NCBI RefSeq assembly: GCF_026151205.1
Contig: NC_087072.1
Span: 1,633,375-1,697,374 of the forward strand
Length of the DNA stretch: 64,000 nucleotides
Direction of reading: 5' to 3'
From: Bolinopsis microptera
Taxonomy: Eukaryota; Ctenophora; Tentaculata; Lobata; Bolinopsidae
The notes beneath the pieces are model-generated. The model made no database searches, was not told where the DNA came from, and worked only from the letters and a program-made list of their open reading frames with translations. Numbering within the stretch: the stretch's first letter is position 1; every line of letters starts with the position of its first letter. Both the position numbers and the translations under genes were made by a program. Shown one piece after another: positions 35,302 through 47,000 of the stretch.

Positions 35302-36960
35302 TCAGCCGAAACCGCAACTATTCATATAGTTGTTACATATATCTAAAAATGGACGTCTTAGAGGTAGTGATCCTTTACGAAATCCTAAACTCAGTAAAAT
35401 CAAATTTATCCAACATGTCGTGAGAACAGATTTGCCAGTGTTATTTAAATGTATGCCATCCCGTGCAAGGTGAGGCAAACCGAAATTCAAATTGTCAAAC
35501 AAAAGAAAGTTGGGCGAGCGTAGTGAGAGATGAACAAGCAGCTCGTTCAGGTTGTTAATACTGTCGTTCAGCTCATGGTAAGGGTCTGCATTCAAGTTGA
35601 CTGGTGATATGGCGTCGAAGATGAATTGAGTGCCAGAGTGACTTATGAAATGTTTTAGGTGGTCGTGCAAGGTCATAGGATCAGCATGACCGAATCTGAG
35701 GTCGTTCACTCCGGCACTGATGAGGACTAAATCAGATTGTTCTATTGAGGCTTGGTGTTGTGCTAAGTCTCTCAGATGGAAGAGATCTTCTCTGAACGCA
35801 ATGATCGGCTCTTTGAGGAGAGAGCAGTCGAATGTACGGTTCTTGGAGTCAGACAGTATAAGAACTCGCCGAAGTCGTTTCGGTGTTGGGTGGTCCTTGT
35901 GTGGTGATGATAGGCCTGACGACAAGGAGCCTCGTTGGGGACGTCTGCTCTTCTTGACTGTACTGGGGTCTTCTAGCAGTCTGAAGGTAATGCTCAATCG
36001 GGGCCCCTCAAATTTCTCTTCAGGGATTCCTGGAACGGAGTGATCCCATTCATCCTGGCTTTGTCTGGACATGGTATAGAGAGAACCATGAGTAGCTGTG
36101 AATGTCTCCTTCTTGTACTCTCCAGGGATCTTCCTCCGAAATACCACTTCTCTAGGACAGCCGAGTGACAGAGTGATGATGTTACTATCCCTACTGATAC
36201 TGGGTTCGTTGTCTGAGTGGGGTGGAATGCAGGAGCGGGGAGAATCGTATGAGGTGACCATGGCTGAGTTGAAATTAAGATCTGGATATTCGGTCTTAAG
36301 AACATTAGCAATTTCACTCAAATATGACGATTTTGAAATGTCTCTAGCATGATGGGAACCGCCGGAATAGCGATATGAGAACTGACCATAGTAGGCAACA
36401 CGTCTATTAGGAAAAGTACGGTCATAAGTTACGTCATCGTTCAGCGCAGAACTCGTAAATGTGTCAAAATGCGCACCATCAAGTGTCTCAAACGGTAGTG
36501 TACCTGAGTTTGTCGAGTTACCGTGTAGTCCTGGGCTGTGTAGTCGTTGGCTGGGGGGTGGGGGGATGGGCGTCTGCTGAGGGCTGCAGGGTGGTTGAAT
36601 AACTGTGGTAGTTGTTGAACTGAGAGTTTGGCCAATGTCTTTTTGAAGTCCTTTCAACTGCTTACTAGCGTCCTCCGTGTGCCTCGTAATGATTTCAGTT
36701 AAATTATCAACGCAATTAGATAACAAGTTAAATAAAGAATCTTGTTCTTCGCCAATAAATTGTTGGAAATGCTCTTTTAGGGCCACACGAGCTTCGTCAA
36801 TGTCCTTTTTACTACGAGTTTTACGTGGCAGATTCTTGATAAATTCAGGATTCAAAATGAGGTTGCTCTCCCTCATTATCTGATCTTCATCTAGCTTGTC
36901 GACTAGCTCTAGGCTGGTCAGCGCTGAGAATCCCCCTAATCGTTTTGGTTCAGGTTCCAT
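35302..36960 (-). CDS. LINE ORF1: AlkB-like 2OG-Fe(II) dioxygenase fused to SGNH esterase
   Basis: A 552-residue protein read from the ATG at 36960. Residues 1-115 are charged and likely helical. A Pro/Ser/Gln-rich linker follows. Residues about 185-335 carry the complete AlkB signature: H-x-D in IPPHSDNEP (His 248, Asp 250), a distal His in EWDHSVPG (307), and the AlkB-specific R-x5-R in GPRLSITFR (321 and 327). These bind iron and 2-oxoglutarate in known AlkB enzymes, which remove alkyl groups from nucleic acids. Residues about 365-530 are an SGNH/GDSL hydrolase: LILSDSKNR (Ser 372, with SDS for GDS), SAGVND (Asn 419) and DGIHLNNTG (Asp 501, His 504). Esterase domains are known in CR1-like ORF1 proteins; an AlkB domain is not something I know there. 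All catalytic residues are kept. Confidence 0.88.
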   Translation of the reverse strand: MEPEPKRLGGFSALTSLELVDKLDEDQIMRESNLILNPEFIKNLPRKTRSKKDIDEARVALKEHFQQFIGEEQDSLFNLLSNCVDNLTEIITRHTEDASKQLKGLQKDIGQTLSSTTTTVIQPPCSPQQTPIPPPPSQRLHSPGLHGNSTNSGTLPFETLDGAHFDTFTSSALNDDVTYDRTFPNRRVAYYGQFSYRYSGGSHHARDISKSSYLSEIANVLKTEYPDLNFNSAMVTSYDSPRSCIPPHSDNEPSISRDSNIITLSLGCPREVVFRRKIPGEYKKETFTATHGSLYTMSRQSQDEWDHSVPGIPEEKFEGPRLSITFRLLEDPSTVKKSRRPQRGSLSSGLSSPHKDHPTPKRLRRVLILSDSKNRTFDCSLLKEPIIAFREDLFHLRDLAQHQASIEQSDLVLISAGVNDLRFGHADPMTLHDHLKHFISHSGTQFIFDAISPVNLNADPYHELNDSINNLNELLVHLSLRSPNFLLFDNLNFGLPHLARDGIHLNNTGKSVLTTCWINLILLSLGFRKGSLPLRRPFLDICNNYMNSCGFG

Positions 36961-37235
36961 TATCAAAAACTTACTTTACTGGAAAGTTTGTGGCAGCTTT
37001 ATGTAATTGGACGGTTCTGATTCCCGTACCGCCTAGCCTCAGTCTGTCAGTCGTAGTTAGTTACCACAGTCCACGTCACAAGCACATGCAATTTAGCTGT
37101 TATCTACATACAGATAAGAGTGGACAAACGTACTACAGAAAGAAATGTGTGTAATGAGAGAAATGAGTGTAATGAAAGAAATGTGTGTAATGATCTATAT
37201 GTAATTATGAACACGATAGCCTGAGGTCCCCAGGT

Positions 37236-37392
37236 AAGAGGACTGCAGTGGGGGGGGGGGGGGGGCACTGGAGGACTGCAGTGGGGGGCGCCACTGGAGG
37301 ACTGCAGTGGGGGGCGCCACTGGAGGACTGCAGTGGGGGGGGACGCCACCGAAGGACTGCAGTGGGGGGCCTGCGCTGGAGGACTGCAGGCT
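37236..37392 (+). repeat. GC-rich minisatellite, right half
   Basis: About five copies of a 26-30 base unit, CACTGGAGGACTGCAGTGGG plus GGCGC, with a G run near 37250. It is the continuation of the array at 30495-30596, interrupted by the LINE. Confidence 0.92.
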
Positions 37393-38210
37393 ACTCTATG
37401 AAGCTCCAACCTGACAACCTCATATTAGTTTTAAAAGACCCCGGCTTCGTTTTAATATGATGGAATTCAGTGGAAGGCGAGGCTGGCATAATTAGTGATT
37501 CTGATTAAAGGGTGAGGAGAGCAAGTTAATTAAGTATCGTGGTAATGGGCCGTTTGCAGTTCGCACATTACAGTATTCACTTTTTGGCCAATTGTTTACC
37601 CCTTCCTTTCAGTTTGAACCCCCTCCTTAGTAATTAAGTAATATGTGAGCGACGTGACTTAACGGGTGATGAGTTATAAACCTACAAGTGAGCGACCAAT
37701 TAGGTGTCGATTTTATTTCAATTATACGGATGCCGTGGCCTTTTCAGTAGAGTTTAATCATTTAACAGTAGCCTTTGTGATTCAAACATTTATGCGGCTA
37801 TGCCGGCTGCTCTAGTTATCTTTCATTTTTGTCACACCAGGAACTCTCCATGCACTCTCTCGTCCGTCACGCACATCAGAAACTGATCTACGCGCGCACA
37901 CGTGTTTTATTGCGCAAGACTGTCTATAAATTCGATTGTCGCGTATTCCAATTCTCATTTGAGAAGAACGTTTACAGCACAGATAAACGGTCAATATTCA
38001 CAAAAAGAAACACGCAGTCTGAATAAAAGAAATCATACACAAATCATAAGAATAACAAATAGCCCTAGTCCTCACCAAAACATTCCACCGTTACGCTACC
38101 TATATACTCCATATTCAGTCCACCGTTACGCTACCTCTCTGCTCTATTGAGTTGCATGTGAGACTTAACCAGGTCTCCAGAACAGAGAGCGGAGAGAAGG
38201 GATATCTCAC
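37393..38210. other. No gene recognised
   Basis: Only short open frames on both strands around 37830-38150; none has a supported splice context or domain. Confidence 0.35.
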
Positions 38211-38217
38211 CAGCCAA

Positions 38218-38546
38218 CACTGCTCCACATACCACCTGTAATAGTGGAGATTGAGGAAACTAAACACTGCTCCACATACCACCTGTAATAGGGGAGATTG
38301 AGGAAACTAAACACTGCTCCACATACCACCTGTAATAGGGGAGATTGAGGAAACTAAACACTGCTCCACATACCACCTGTAATAGGGGAGATTGAGGAAA
38401 CTAAACACTGCTCCACATACCACCTGTAATAGGGGAGATTGAGGAAACTAAACACTGCTCCACATACCACCTGTAATAGGGGAGATTGAGGAAACTAAAC
38501 ACTGCTCCACATACCACCTGTAATAGGGGAGATTGAGGAAACTAAA
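38218..38546 (+). repeat. 47-bp tandem repeat (7 copies)
   Basis: The unit starts CACTGCTCCACATACCACCT and repeats every 47 bases. Only the first copy differs (TAGTGG for TAGGGG). Confidence 0.97.
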
Positions 38547-39171
38547 TCATAAAGTAAACATGGTGCGCGGTGTATTATAATGTATATATAAGTTAAGTGT
38601 ATAATATATAATGTATTATATATACCCTATATAGTCAAGTGTAAGCAGTGTTCGTGTATCCTACACCCATCTTCGAAAGGGCATTTCGGTGATGCCTTTA
38701 ATATGATTACCTTTAATATGATTAACACTGGTCATATCCATTGAGACTACAATAATCAGGTCAACAGGTACATGAACAACTGTAACTGTGGAAGTTACAC
38801 AACTTGATGAGGTAAACTCTCAATATGCAGGAAGTACATGGTGACCTGGGACAAAACACACAAGCATTGTTAAAATATTTACTAAACGCTTTAAAAAAAA
38901 CTTAAACTTCAATAATAAGTTTTGTACACCAGGTGGGTAGAAGTAAGGCAGATTTCTCTTATAGGAATAGGAGCGGGAATTATTGTACCTGTGCTTATTA
39001 TATTATGTCATATTATCTATTATCAAGTATCACTACTGAACAACACACTACAAAACAAACACCATTAGCAAAATGATTAAAGTTTGTGTGATGTCTCTCT
39101 TGCTGGAGTCAGCATTCAGCTGCTAAGCGGACACAGAGGCTCACTGCAGTTATCTCTCCTCCGGAGCAACT
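38547..39171. other. No gene recognised between two tandem arrays
   Basis: AT-rich sequence. A TATA-rich stretch lies at 38578-38632. No coding signal is seen. Confidence 0.35.
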
Positions 39172-40425
39172 AAAGAACTTATCACAACACTAAGGATATA
39201 GCGCCATCAGAATCATAGTCCGGGTGGAACTTATCACAACACTAAGGATAACGCCATCAGAATCATAGTCCGGGTGGAACTTATCACAACACTAAGGATA
39301 ACGCCATCAGAATCATAGTCCGGGTGGAACTTATCACAACACTAAGGATAACGCCATCAGAATCATAGTCCGGGTGGAACTTATCACAACACTAAGGATA
39401 ACGCCATCAGAATCATAGTCCGGGTGGAACTTATCACAACACTAAGGATAACGCCATCAGAATCATAGTCCGGGTGGAACTTATCACAACACTAAGGATA
39501 ACGCCATCAGAATCATAGTCCGGGTGGAACTTATCACAACACTAAGGATAACGCCATCAGAATCATAGTCCGGGTGGAACTTATCACAACACTAAGGATA
39601 GCGCCATCAGAATCATAGTCCGGGTGGAACTTATCACAACACTAAGGATAACGCCATCAGAATCATAGTCCGGGTGGAACTTATCACAACACTAAGGATA
39701 ACGCCATCAGAATCATAGTCCGGGTGGAACTTATCACAACACTAAGGATAACGCCATCAGAATCATCACAACACTAAGGATAACGCCATCAGAATCATAG
39801 TCCGGGTGGAAATTATCACACCACTAAGGATAACGCCATCAGAATCATAGTCCGGGTGGAAATTATCACACCACTAAGGATAACGCCATCAGAATCATAG
39901 TCCGGGTGGAAATTATCACAACACTAAGGATAACGCCATCAGAATCATAGTCCGGGTGGAACTTATCACAACACTAAGGATAACGCCATCAGAATCATAG
40001 TCCGGGTAGAACTTATCACAACACTAAGGATAGCGCCATCAGAATCATAGTCCGGGTGGAACTTATCACAACACTAAGGATAACGCCATCAGAATCATAG
40101 TCCGGGTGGAACTTATCACAACACTAAGGATAACGCCATCAGAATCATAGTCCGGGTGGAAATTATCACAACACTAAGGATAGCGCCATCAGAATCATAG
40201 TCCGGGTGGAAATTATCACAACACTAAGGATAACGCCATCAGAATCATAGTCCGGGTGGAAATTATCACAACACTAAGGATAGCGCCATCAGAATCATAG
40301 TCCGGGTGGAAATTATCACAACACTAAGGATAGCGCCATCAGAATCATAGTCCGGGTGGAAATTATCACAACACTAAGGATAGCGCCATCAGAATCATAG
40401 TCCGGGTGGAAATTACCAACACAGG
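39172..40425 (+). repeat. 50-bp tandem repeat (about 25 copies)
   Basis: The unit reads AACTTATCACAACACTAAGG followed by ATAACGCCATCAGAATCATA and GTCCGGGTGG. Two variants are interspersed: AATTATC for ACTTATC, mostly on the right, and TAGCGCC for TAACGCC. One unit at about 39762 is shortened. There are no spacers, so it is not a CRISPR array. Confidence 0.97.
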
Positions 40426-40435
40426 TTTTTTAAAA

Positions 40436-41400
<965 letters not shown>

Positions 41401-41682
41401 CAGGGTACTGGAATATTACTATACCAGGAGTAGATATTACTTTACTGGAGTATCACTCCAGTATAATCATTAGAAGTTGAAATACACTGAAAGTCATGGT
41501 TGAGTAGACATTAGACAACGTCATAATATGTCCTGTTAGTGTTACACTGTATTGCGATTTACGATAACAATCAAATATCGAGGCTAATTTATTGATTGCA
41601 GGTAATATATAAACAAAAGCTCTAAGAAACAGATAGTAAACAAAGTAAACATTTCTGTCCCCTAATCTTTCTCAAACAAAAG
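41401..41682. other. No gene recognised
   Basis: Short AT-rich stretch with two near-copies of a TATTACT..CTGGAGTA motif at 41410-41460. Nothing else is seen. Confidence 0.35.
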
Positions 41683-42066
41683 TCATGCAATTTGCATACT
41701 TCTCCATTTAACTCTATTCTGAGCGATTAAAGTTAAATTGTTTAAATCACATAAATTATTTAACGATAATTTTCGAACACTAAGGTCGTGTAGAATCAGT
41801 GAGAAAAGGTTTGACTGCGGTCTTCCACGCCGCCCTTGAAGCTGTAAGGTGTTAACAGCAAAAACAAGCGACGAATAGGCTGGACCATCTGTAGGCCCAC
41901 GCAGTTCATGTCCGAGCATCCTCCACCGACTACGAGCCACTTTAGCTGACAATGGTTCGCTATTGCAGCGTTTATACAAGTTCTTGTTGGAAATGATGTG
42001 AGGGTATTTGTAATTCAAAATTGATCGCAGATGACGTCTGTGAGCAATATCTAGATTGCAGGTAAG
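41683..42066 (-). mobile_element. LINE ORF2 C-terminal fragment
   Basis: The - strand reads IAHRRHLRSILNYKYP and then NLYKRCNSEPLS, VARSRWRMLGHELRGP and QLQGRRGRPQSN, ending at a TAG at 41683. This is the conserved C-terminal segment of many LINE ORF2 proteins. It is open over about 125 codons but starts abruptly, as expected for a 5'-truncated insertion. It differs from the CR1/L2-like LINE at 30.6-37.2 kb. Confidence 0.8.
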
Positions 42067-42185
42067 GACAATGTATAATTGAGCAGTGTTGATATAATGA
42101 CTAACTCTCTAATCTACGAACGAGAGGGTTCTCTGTCCATTTGTGGAAATAAGGTGTTGGAAAATTAAAGGCACAAACGAAGAAT

Positions 42186-42428
42186 GATGATTAATCACTC
42201 TACACTCGACTGTCACGTGACTTTTTAAATTTCGTATCACCTGATCGAGACAGTTTTTCGCCAATATCTGGCCCGGGGAGCATTTTAACCCTATTTCATG
42301 GGGGGGTGATTCGGAATCAGCGTCCGAAAATACATCGTTCTAAGTTGTATTGGTTTCAACTGACGCCTGACGGGGGCCCGTTTAGAAAAATCTCGAAGAT
42401 CGAGTGTAGAGTGATTTAGCACGCTCGA
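42186..42428. mobile_element. Dispersed TIR element R2, copy 1
   Basis: Perfect 17-base inverted repeats AATCACTCTACACTCGA (42193-42209) and its complement (42400-42416). Interior shared with 60389-60806: ATCGAGACAGTTTTTCGCCA, then TTTTAACCCTAT, a G run and AATCAGCGTCC. Flanks outside the inverted repeats are partly shared too (GATGATTAATCAC, GATTTAGCACGCTCG), so the true ends may lie a little further out. Confidence 0.8.
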
Positions 42429-42588
42429 CTAACGAACTCCTACTTATCACATTCCATCATTTAATCAAACTAGAAAAAAGAACAACTCAATCAACCCTTT
42501 ATTTTACAGCTCTCTGAATTCAACATATTTTGTTTACAGTGAAACATGAAACATACCTAAACTAGTTTGAAATACAATAGAGAAATGC

Positions 42589-42731
42589 AGTATCATCTAA
42601 CATGTAAAGTCGTGTTTTACACTTTGGTCAAGGTAAGTATCATCTAATATGTAAAGTCGTGTTTTACACTTTGGTAAAGGTAAGTATCATCTAATATGTA
42701 AAGTCGTGTTTTACACTTTGGTAAAGGTTAG
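42589..42731 (+). repeat. 47-bp tandem repeat (3 copies)
   Basis: Three copies starting AGTATCATCTAATATGTAAA, spaced 47 bases apart, just downstream of the last recognised HMG-CoA reductase exon. Confidence 0.95.
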
Positions 42732-42805
42732 TCCGGAAGGGACTGAGTCTGCCAATCTTATACTCTTACAGAAAGTATGTGAGGAATCCTAAGACAAAGT
42801 GTTAC

Positions 42806-44028
42806 CTGAGCTAATAAAGCAGCATTAATGTTCACGTCCGGGGTGCTGGTTAGAAGTTGTAAGTTATTTTGTTGAGCAGCCAGTGAGGTTCCTCCACCAA
42901 CTGTGCCTACCTGACGTGAAATTAACCTTATAATAATGATCAATAATATTTTACTTTTTAGACGTGCTGGGTCTTGGTGCCCACGAGAGAACGTCTCACC
43001 TCTCCACCAGTATCCGAATCTAGATAAACTAGTGAAACCATTCCAAGTTACCGTAAAAGAGAGTCAATTAAGCTTAACTTGGAAACTAACCTCAATACAA
43101 GGCATAGTGACACTGACATACAGGTCTCCCCGATCCAAACATTCCATATTCACCATTGCCATGGAACTGGTCCCTGCCTGCGCTATGTCCTGTCCTGTTG
43201 CTAGGTAAATACCTGCTACTATGTTACTAGCGTGTGCGTTATTACCACCTGGGAAGATTATATTTAGTTCTGCTTTGTCAAACTGTATTGTGGGGGGCCG
43301 GGGGGGGCTGTATTGTATTCAAGGCTCGGCCGGGACCACTTTTTTGGCCGGGACCAGAAAAATATGCCGGGAACGGCTAGTATAGGAAAAATTTTACTTG
43401 TAATAAATATTTGGTATTATCACACAGCCGATCTCATTCGATGACTCTTAGTATATTGATCTTATATAACGTACATGGTGTTTCCAGAATATTCTTTATT
43501 TTGATTTTAGCATAAAACATACTCCTTATGTGCGACTACTTTACCTATTACGGCATAACACATGCATTATTTATTGAGATTAATGCTAACCATAAAAAAT
43601 GACTTTTGTTTTTACCGCGTGACCTTAGATATTATATATCATCAGTTTTTATTCTACATTCAGCGGTGTAATGATAACAGCTTCTAAAAACAATAACAAT
43701 TTGTATCCCTAGCTGAGCCAGCTTTTCCGGATCTATCTGTGTACACCTCCTCCCTTAGTTTCAATGTGGCGAAAAAAAGTTGTAGGGAATAACAGACTGA
43801 GCCTCCGGTCGTAGAAATGAACTTGTTTTTAAAATACAACTTAAGGGCAATAAACTACGAAATAGATCAGGTCAAGTCCCACCTGTTGGTAACCTGGCCC
43901 GTAACAGTCTGAACAAAGACTATACTGATAAGGACTCACACAACGACAGTATGATTTCTGAGTCCGAAGAAGAGGCAGTGAGATTGAATTTACAGATGAT
44001 GAGGGAAAGCATTTTGCTTTAATCTTAA

Positions 44029-44060
<32 letters not shown>

Positions 44061-47000
44061 CACCCTGATTTTTTTGTGAAACTTGGTTTCGAGATAGCAG
44101 TTGTCCGACAAACTAGGACCAGTGACCAAACTTTTGAGGGGGTCCCGGACCCCAACCGCCAAAAGGTGCCCGCGGGGCAGCCACGCCCATATTTGGTCCA
44201 AATTAGGCCCAATTTAGCCAAATACCTTGAACATGCTCAGAAACCAGATTTTAGGTGCTTTACTTGTAGCTAGTAGTCCCCTGAACTCATATACGAATTT
44301 TCATCAAGATTGGACAAAAAATGACTGAGTTATGAGCCAAAAACCATATGACCATATTTGGGCATACGCACCAAATTTGATCAATTTTTGCCCATAAATT
44401 GGTCAAATATCAATATTTTTGAATGAAACCAACTTTATATGTAAGATAAGCCTATACTACACATTCTCTATGATTATCAGCTCAATATCTACCTAACTGT
44501 AGATTCTATGTTCAAATAATCGCAAAAAATGAACAAAATCGCTCATATCTCAGTTCGCGATATTTGCAAAACTGATTTCGCTCAAAACAATAGAACTCAA
44601 TAGGGTTTCAATATTTTTACATGAAATTTTCAGAATCAACGTAGAATCGCATTTCGACCTTAAGTTTTGTATTGGAATTTTGAGTTAGGCCTTTAAAAAA
44701 ATTCGGCGGCCAAATTCTGAATTTTGCAGTGCAAATTTTGGAATTTGGCCGCCAACTAGAACATAATAAATGAACAACATAATACAATAGACCACGTCAT
44801 AATAAATAAAACACTAATCGAACTGTCCCGATTTATAAGAATCGTCAACAGCAGCAGCAGCACCAGTTGCTGTCTTTACGATGTCAATCCTCTCCTTGTC
44901 CATGTAAGTCTCCTCACTTACAATCCTTTTCTTGTCTTCTTCGACGATGAACTTTGTCAAGAACAAGGTTGGCTTGAAACTGTTCTTCTCAACTATCTTC
45001 CTCAGGTATGATAGCCCAGAGTTATTTTGCACGACACCTCGTGCAAAAGCTCCTCTTAGAATCTCAGGACCTCGGAACTGAAAATATAAATGTGGTACAA
45101 TAGACAGTTATATGATTACTACTCGCACAAGTAATTGAATTCTGAAACAATGATTATATTTATAGCCCAAATGATTAATCGGCTCATTATACCTTCTTTT
45201 TCGAATGCTGGCTGTGAACCGAGCTGAAGAGGGATTCCAAGTCGTCAGTGTGGAGACCCTTCGAGAGTTTCACAAGCATTAGATCGCTAGTGAATTCGTC
45301 AATTATTGGCAGCAGCAATTGATAGAACTCGCCGTACAAGTGCGTCTTTTTCCTTTCTGCATACCTGATTTAAAGAGCTCAGTAATTCCTCTCCTATGCA
45401 ATGGGGGTAAAAATGTTTTGCAAATAACAGCTGGTCTAAGATATGATTAAAAATGTTTAGTGATTCAATAAGACTAACTCTGAAAGGTCACCAGCTTGCT
45501 GTCTCCTCCAACCACAAAAGCTATTCTTTCCTTTGGGGCACAGTTTGTGACGATGAGCAGGAGGTGTCACCATGCAGTTGTGCAAGAAAACTCCCCGGAT
45601 CCCTTTGTTCAAACGTTTCATCTGTGATAGTTGTCGTTGTAATCTTGTATATTTCCGATGTCAGGTACTGCGAGACAGAAAAAATATGCATTGTTTGACC
45701 TCTTAGGACTTGTGACGAAATATTTATAATAAAATTATATTTATACCTTCGCTTCGACCGATATCGTTTCAGCAGTCACGCTCTTAACAACCTTCTTGAC
45801 CTGTATCTGCAAACTGGTGCACTTCTCTCCCGTCATCCGGTGACCACCAGCCCCTCTTATGGAAACATTCTTCTGCTCTGTTACCTCGATTTTGTCCTTC
45901 TTCTTTTTTTCTACCAGAACATTCACAAGTGGGAACTTGTGATTCCTCAATCTAGCTCCGAGGTTTCGGCACCAGTGTTCCACGCAGTAGTTATCGTTGA
46001 CTCTCAGGCATCCGACAACACCCTTCTGGTGGTCTAGCTCCCACTGCTTAAACTCGTCGCTCTTCCTGTTATAAGTATAATTTACTATTAATTTACAGTG
46101 CAGAACTTGGTCATATCAAAAGCAAAAAAAAACTATTACCAATCGATAGGCCATAAATCACACTTACAGAAATGATTTCCATTCAGGAGACTTTGCATCT
46201 GTATGCTGTAGTTTTGTACAAGTGGCACACAGACCCAAATCCTTGTACGCAAATCTGATATGGAACATTACATCTGAGTCCCTATCACGTACGACTCCGT
46301 CAAACACCACCCCTCCTTCCGGCCAGCTTTGACTCCGTTCGAACATTTCCCGAACACCTGTGGCCTCCATTCCGCCACTGGATCCCTTCGTAATTAGCCT
46401 GCGATTAGACTGTAAGTTTTGTAATTGGACACTATTGCCGTTTGTCATTGAGCAATTCTTATTGTACGTTTACTGATTATCATAAAGACTGAATATAAAG
46501 ATAGCACTAGCAGTATCTACTAAGAACTTACTGAGCAGTTGGCACAGGAAACAATCTCACTGTCTTTCTGCATATTGCAGCTATTGCAATATTTCGACTT
46601 GAAGATGCAGTCTAACACTTTACCAGTTTTTGAGGACAACACCACAACAAACCCAAAGTTTGACGTAAAACCCGCTTTCGACCAGCTTCCGTCGATTTTA
46701 ACTGTGATTCGAGGTTTCTCACCGACGTACAAAGTTGACTGCTGATTCTTAGCTAGAGAAAGCTCCTCGACTCTATTCCTATGAACCTGCTCCATTAGAA
46801 TTTCCTCTTCAATGGACAGTAACTTCGATTGATTCCTCTTGAATGTTGAACTGGAATCTTGGTGCTCTATCCCCATCAGGCCTTTGAACTTGTTGAGACC
46901 TGATGTAACAATAAATTTCTGTTGATAGATCAGTAAGGTTATTTACAAAAATACTGAAAGATAGATGTTGATAAGTTGATACGAGATGGTAGAGTAAAAA

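Larger units (their letters stand above)
30597..37235 (-). mobile_element. Full-length CR1/L2-like LINE with intact ORF1 and ORF2
   Basis: Two long uninterrupted ORFs on the - strand, 36960-35302 and 34637-30963, are separated by about 660 non-coding bases. A 5' leader upstream of ORF1 contains three 19-base near-repeats at 37134-37195. A 3' tail of about 370 bases ends near CAATCAATCATTA on the - strand. Short 3' repeats, absence of poly-A, and a reverse transcriptase with AKVTPIHKGG and YADDANI fit the CR1/L2/Rex1 group. The same minisatellite on both sides marks the insertion site. Both ORFs being intact suggests recent activity. Exact end points are estimates. Confidence 0.85.

Noticed and set aside
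35720-36352. Frames on the + strand across LINE ORF1
   Set aside because: Shadows of the intact ORF1 on the - strand, which has clear catalytic motifs.
39172-40425. Possible CRISPR-like array
   Set aside because: Units are contiguous 50-mers with no unique spacers, in a eukaryotic genome.
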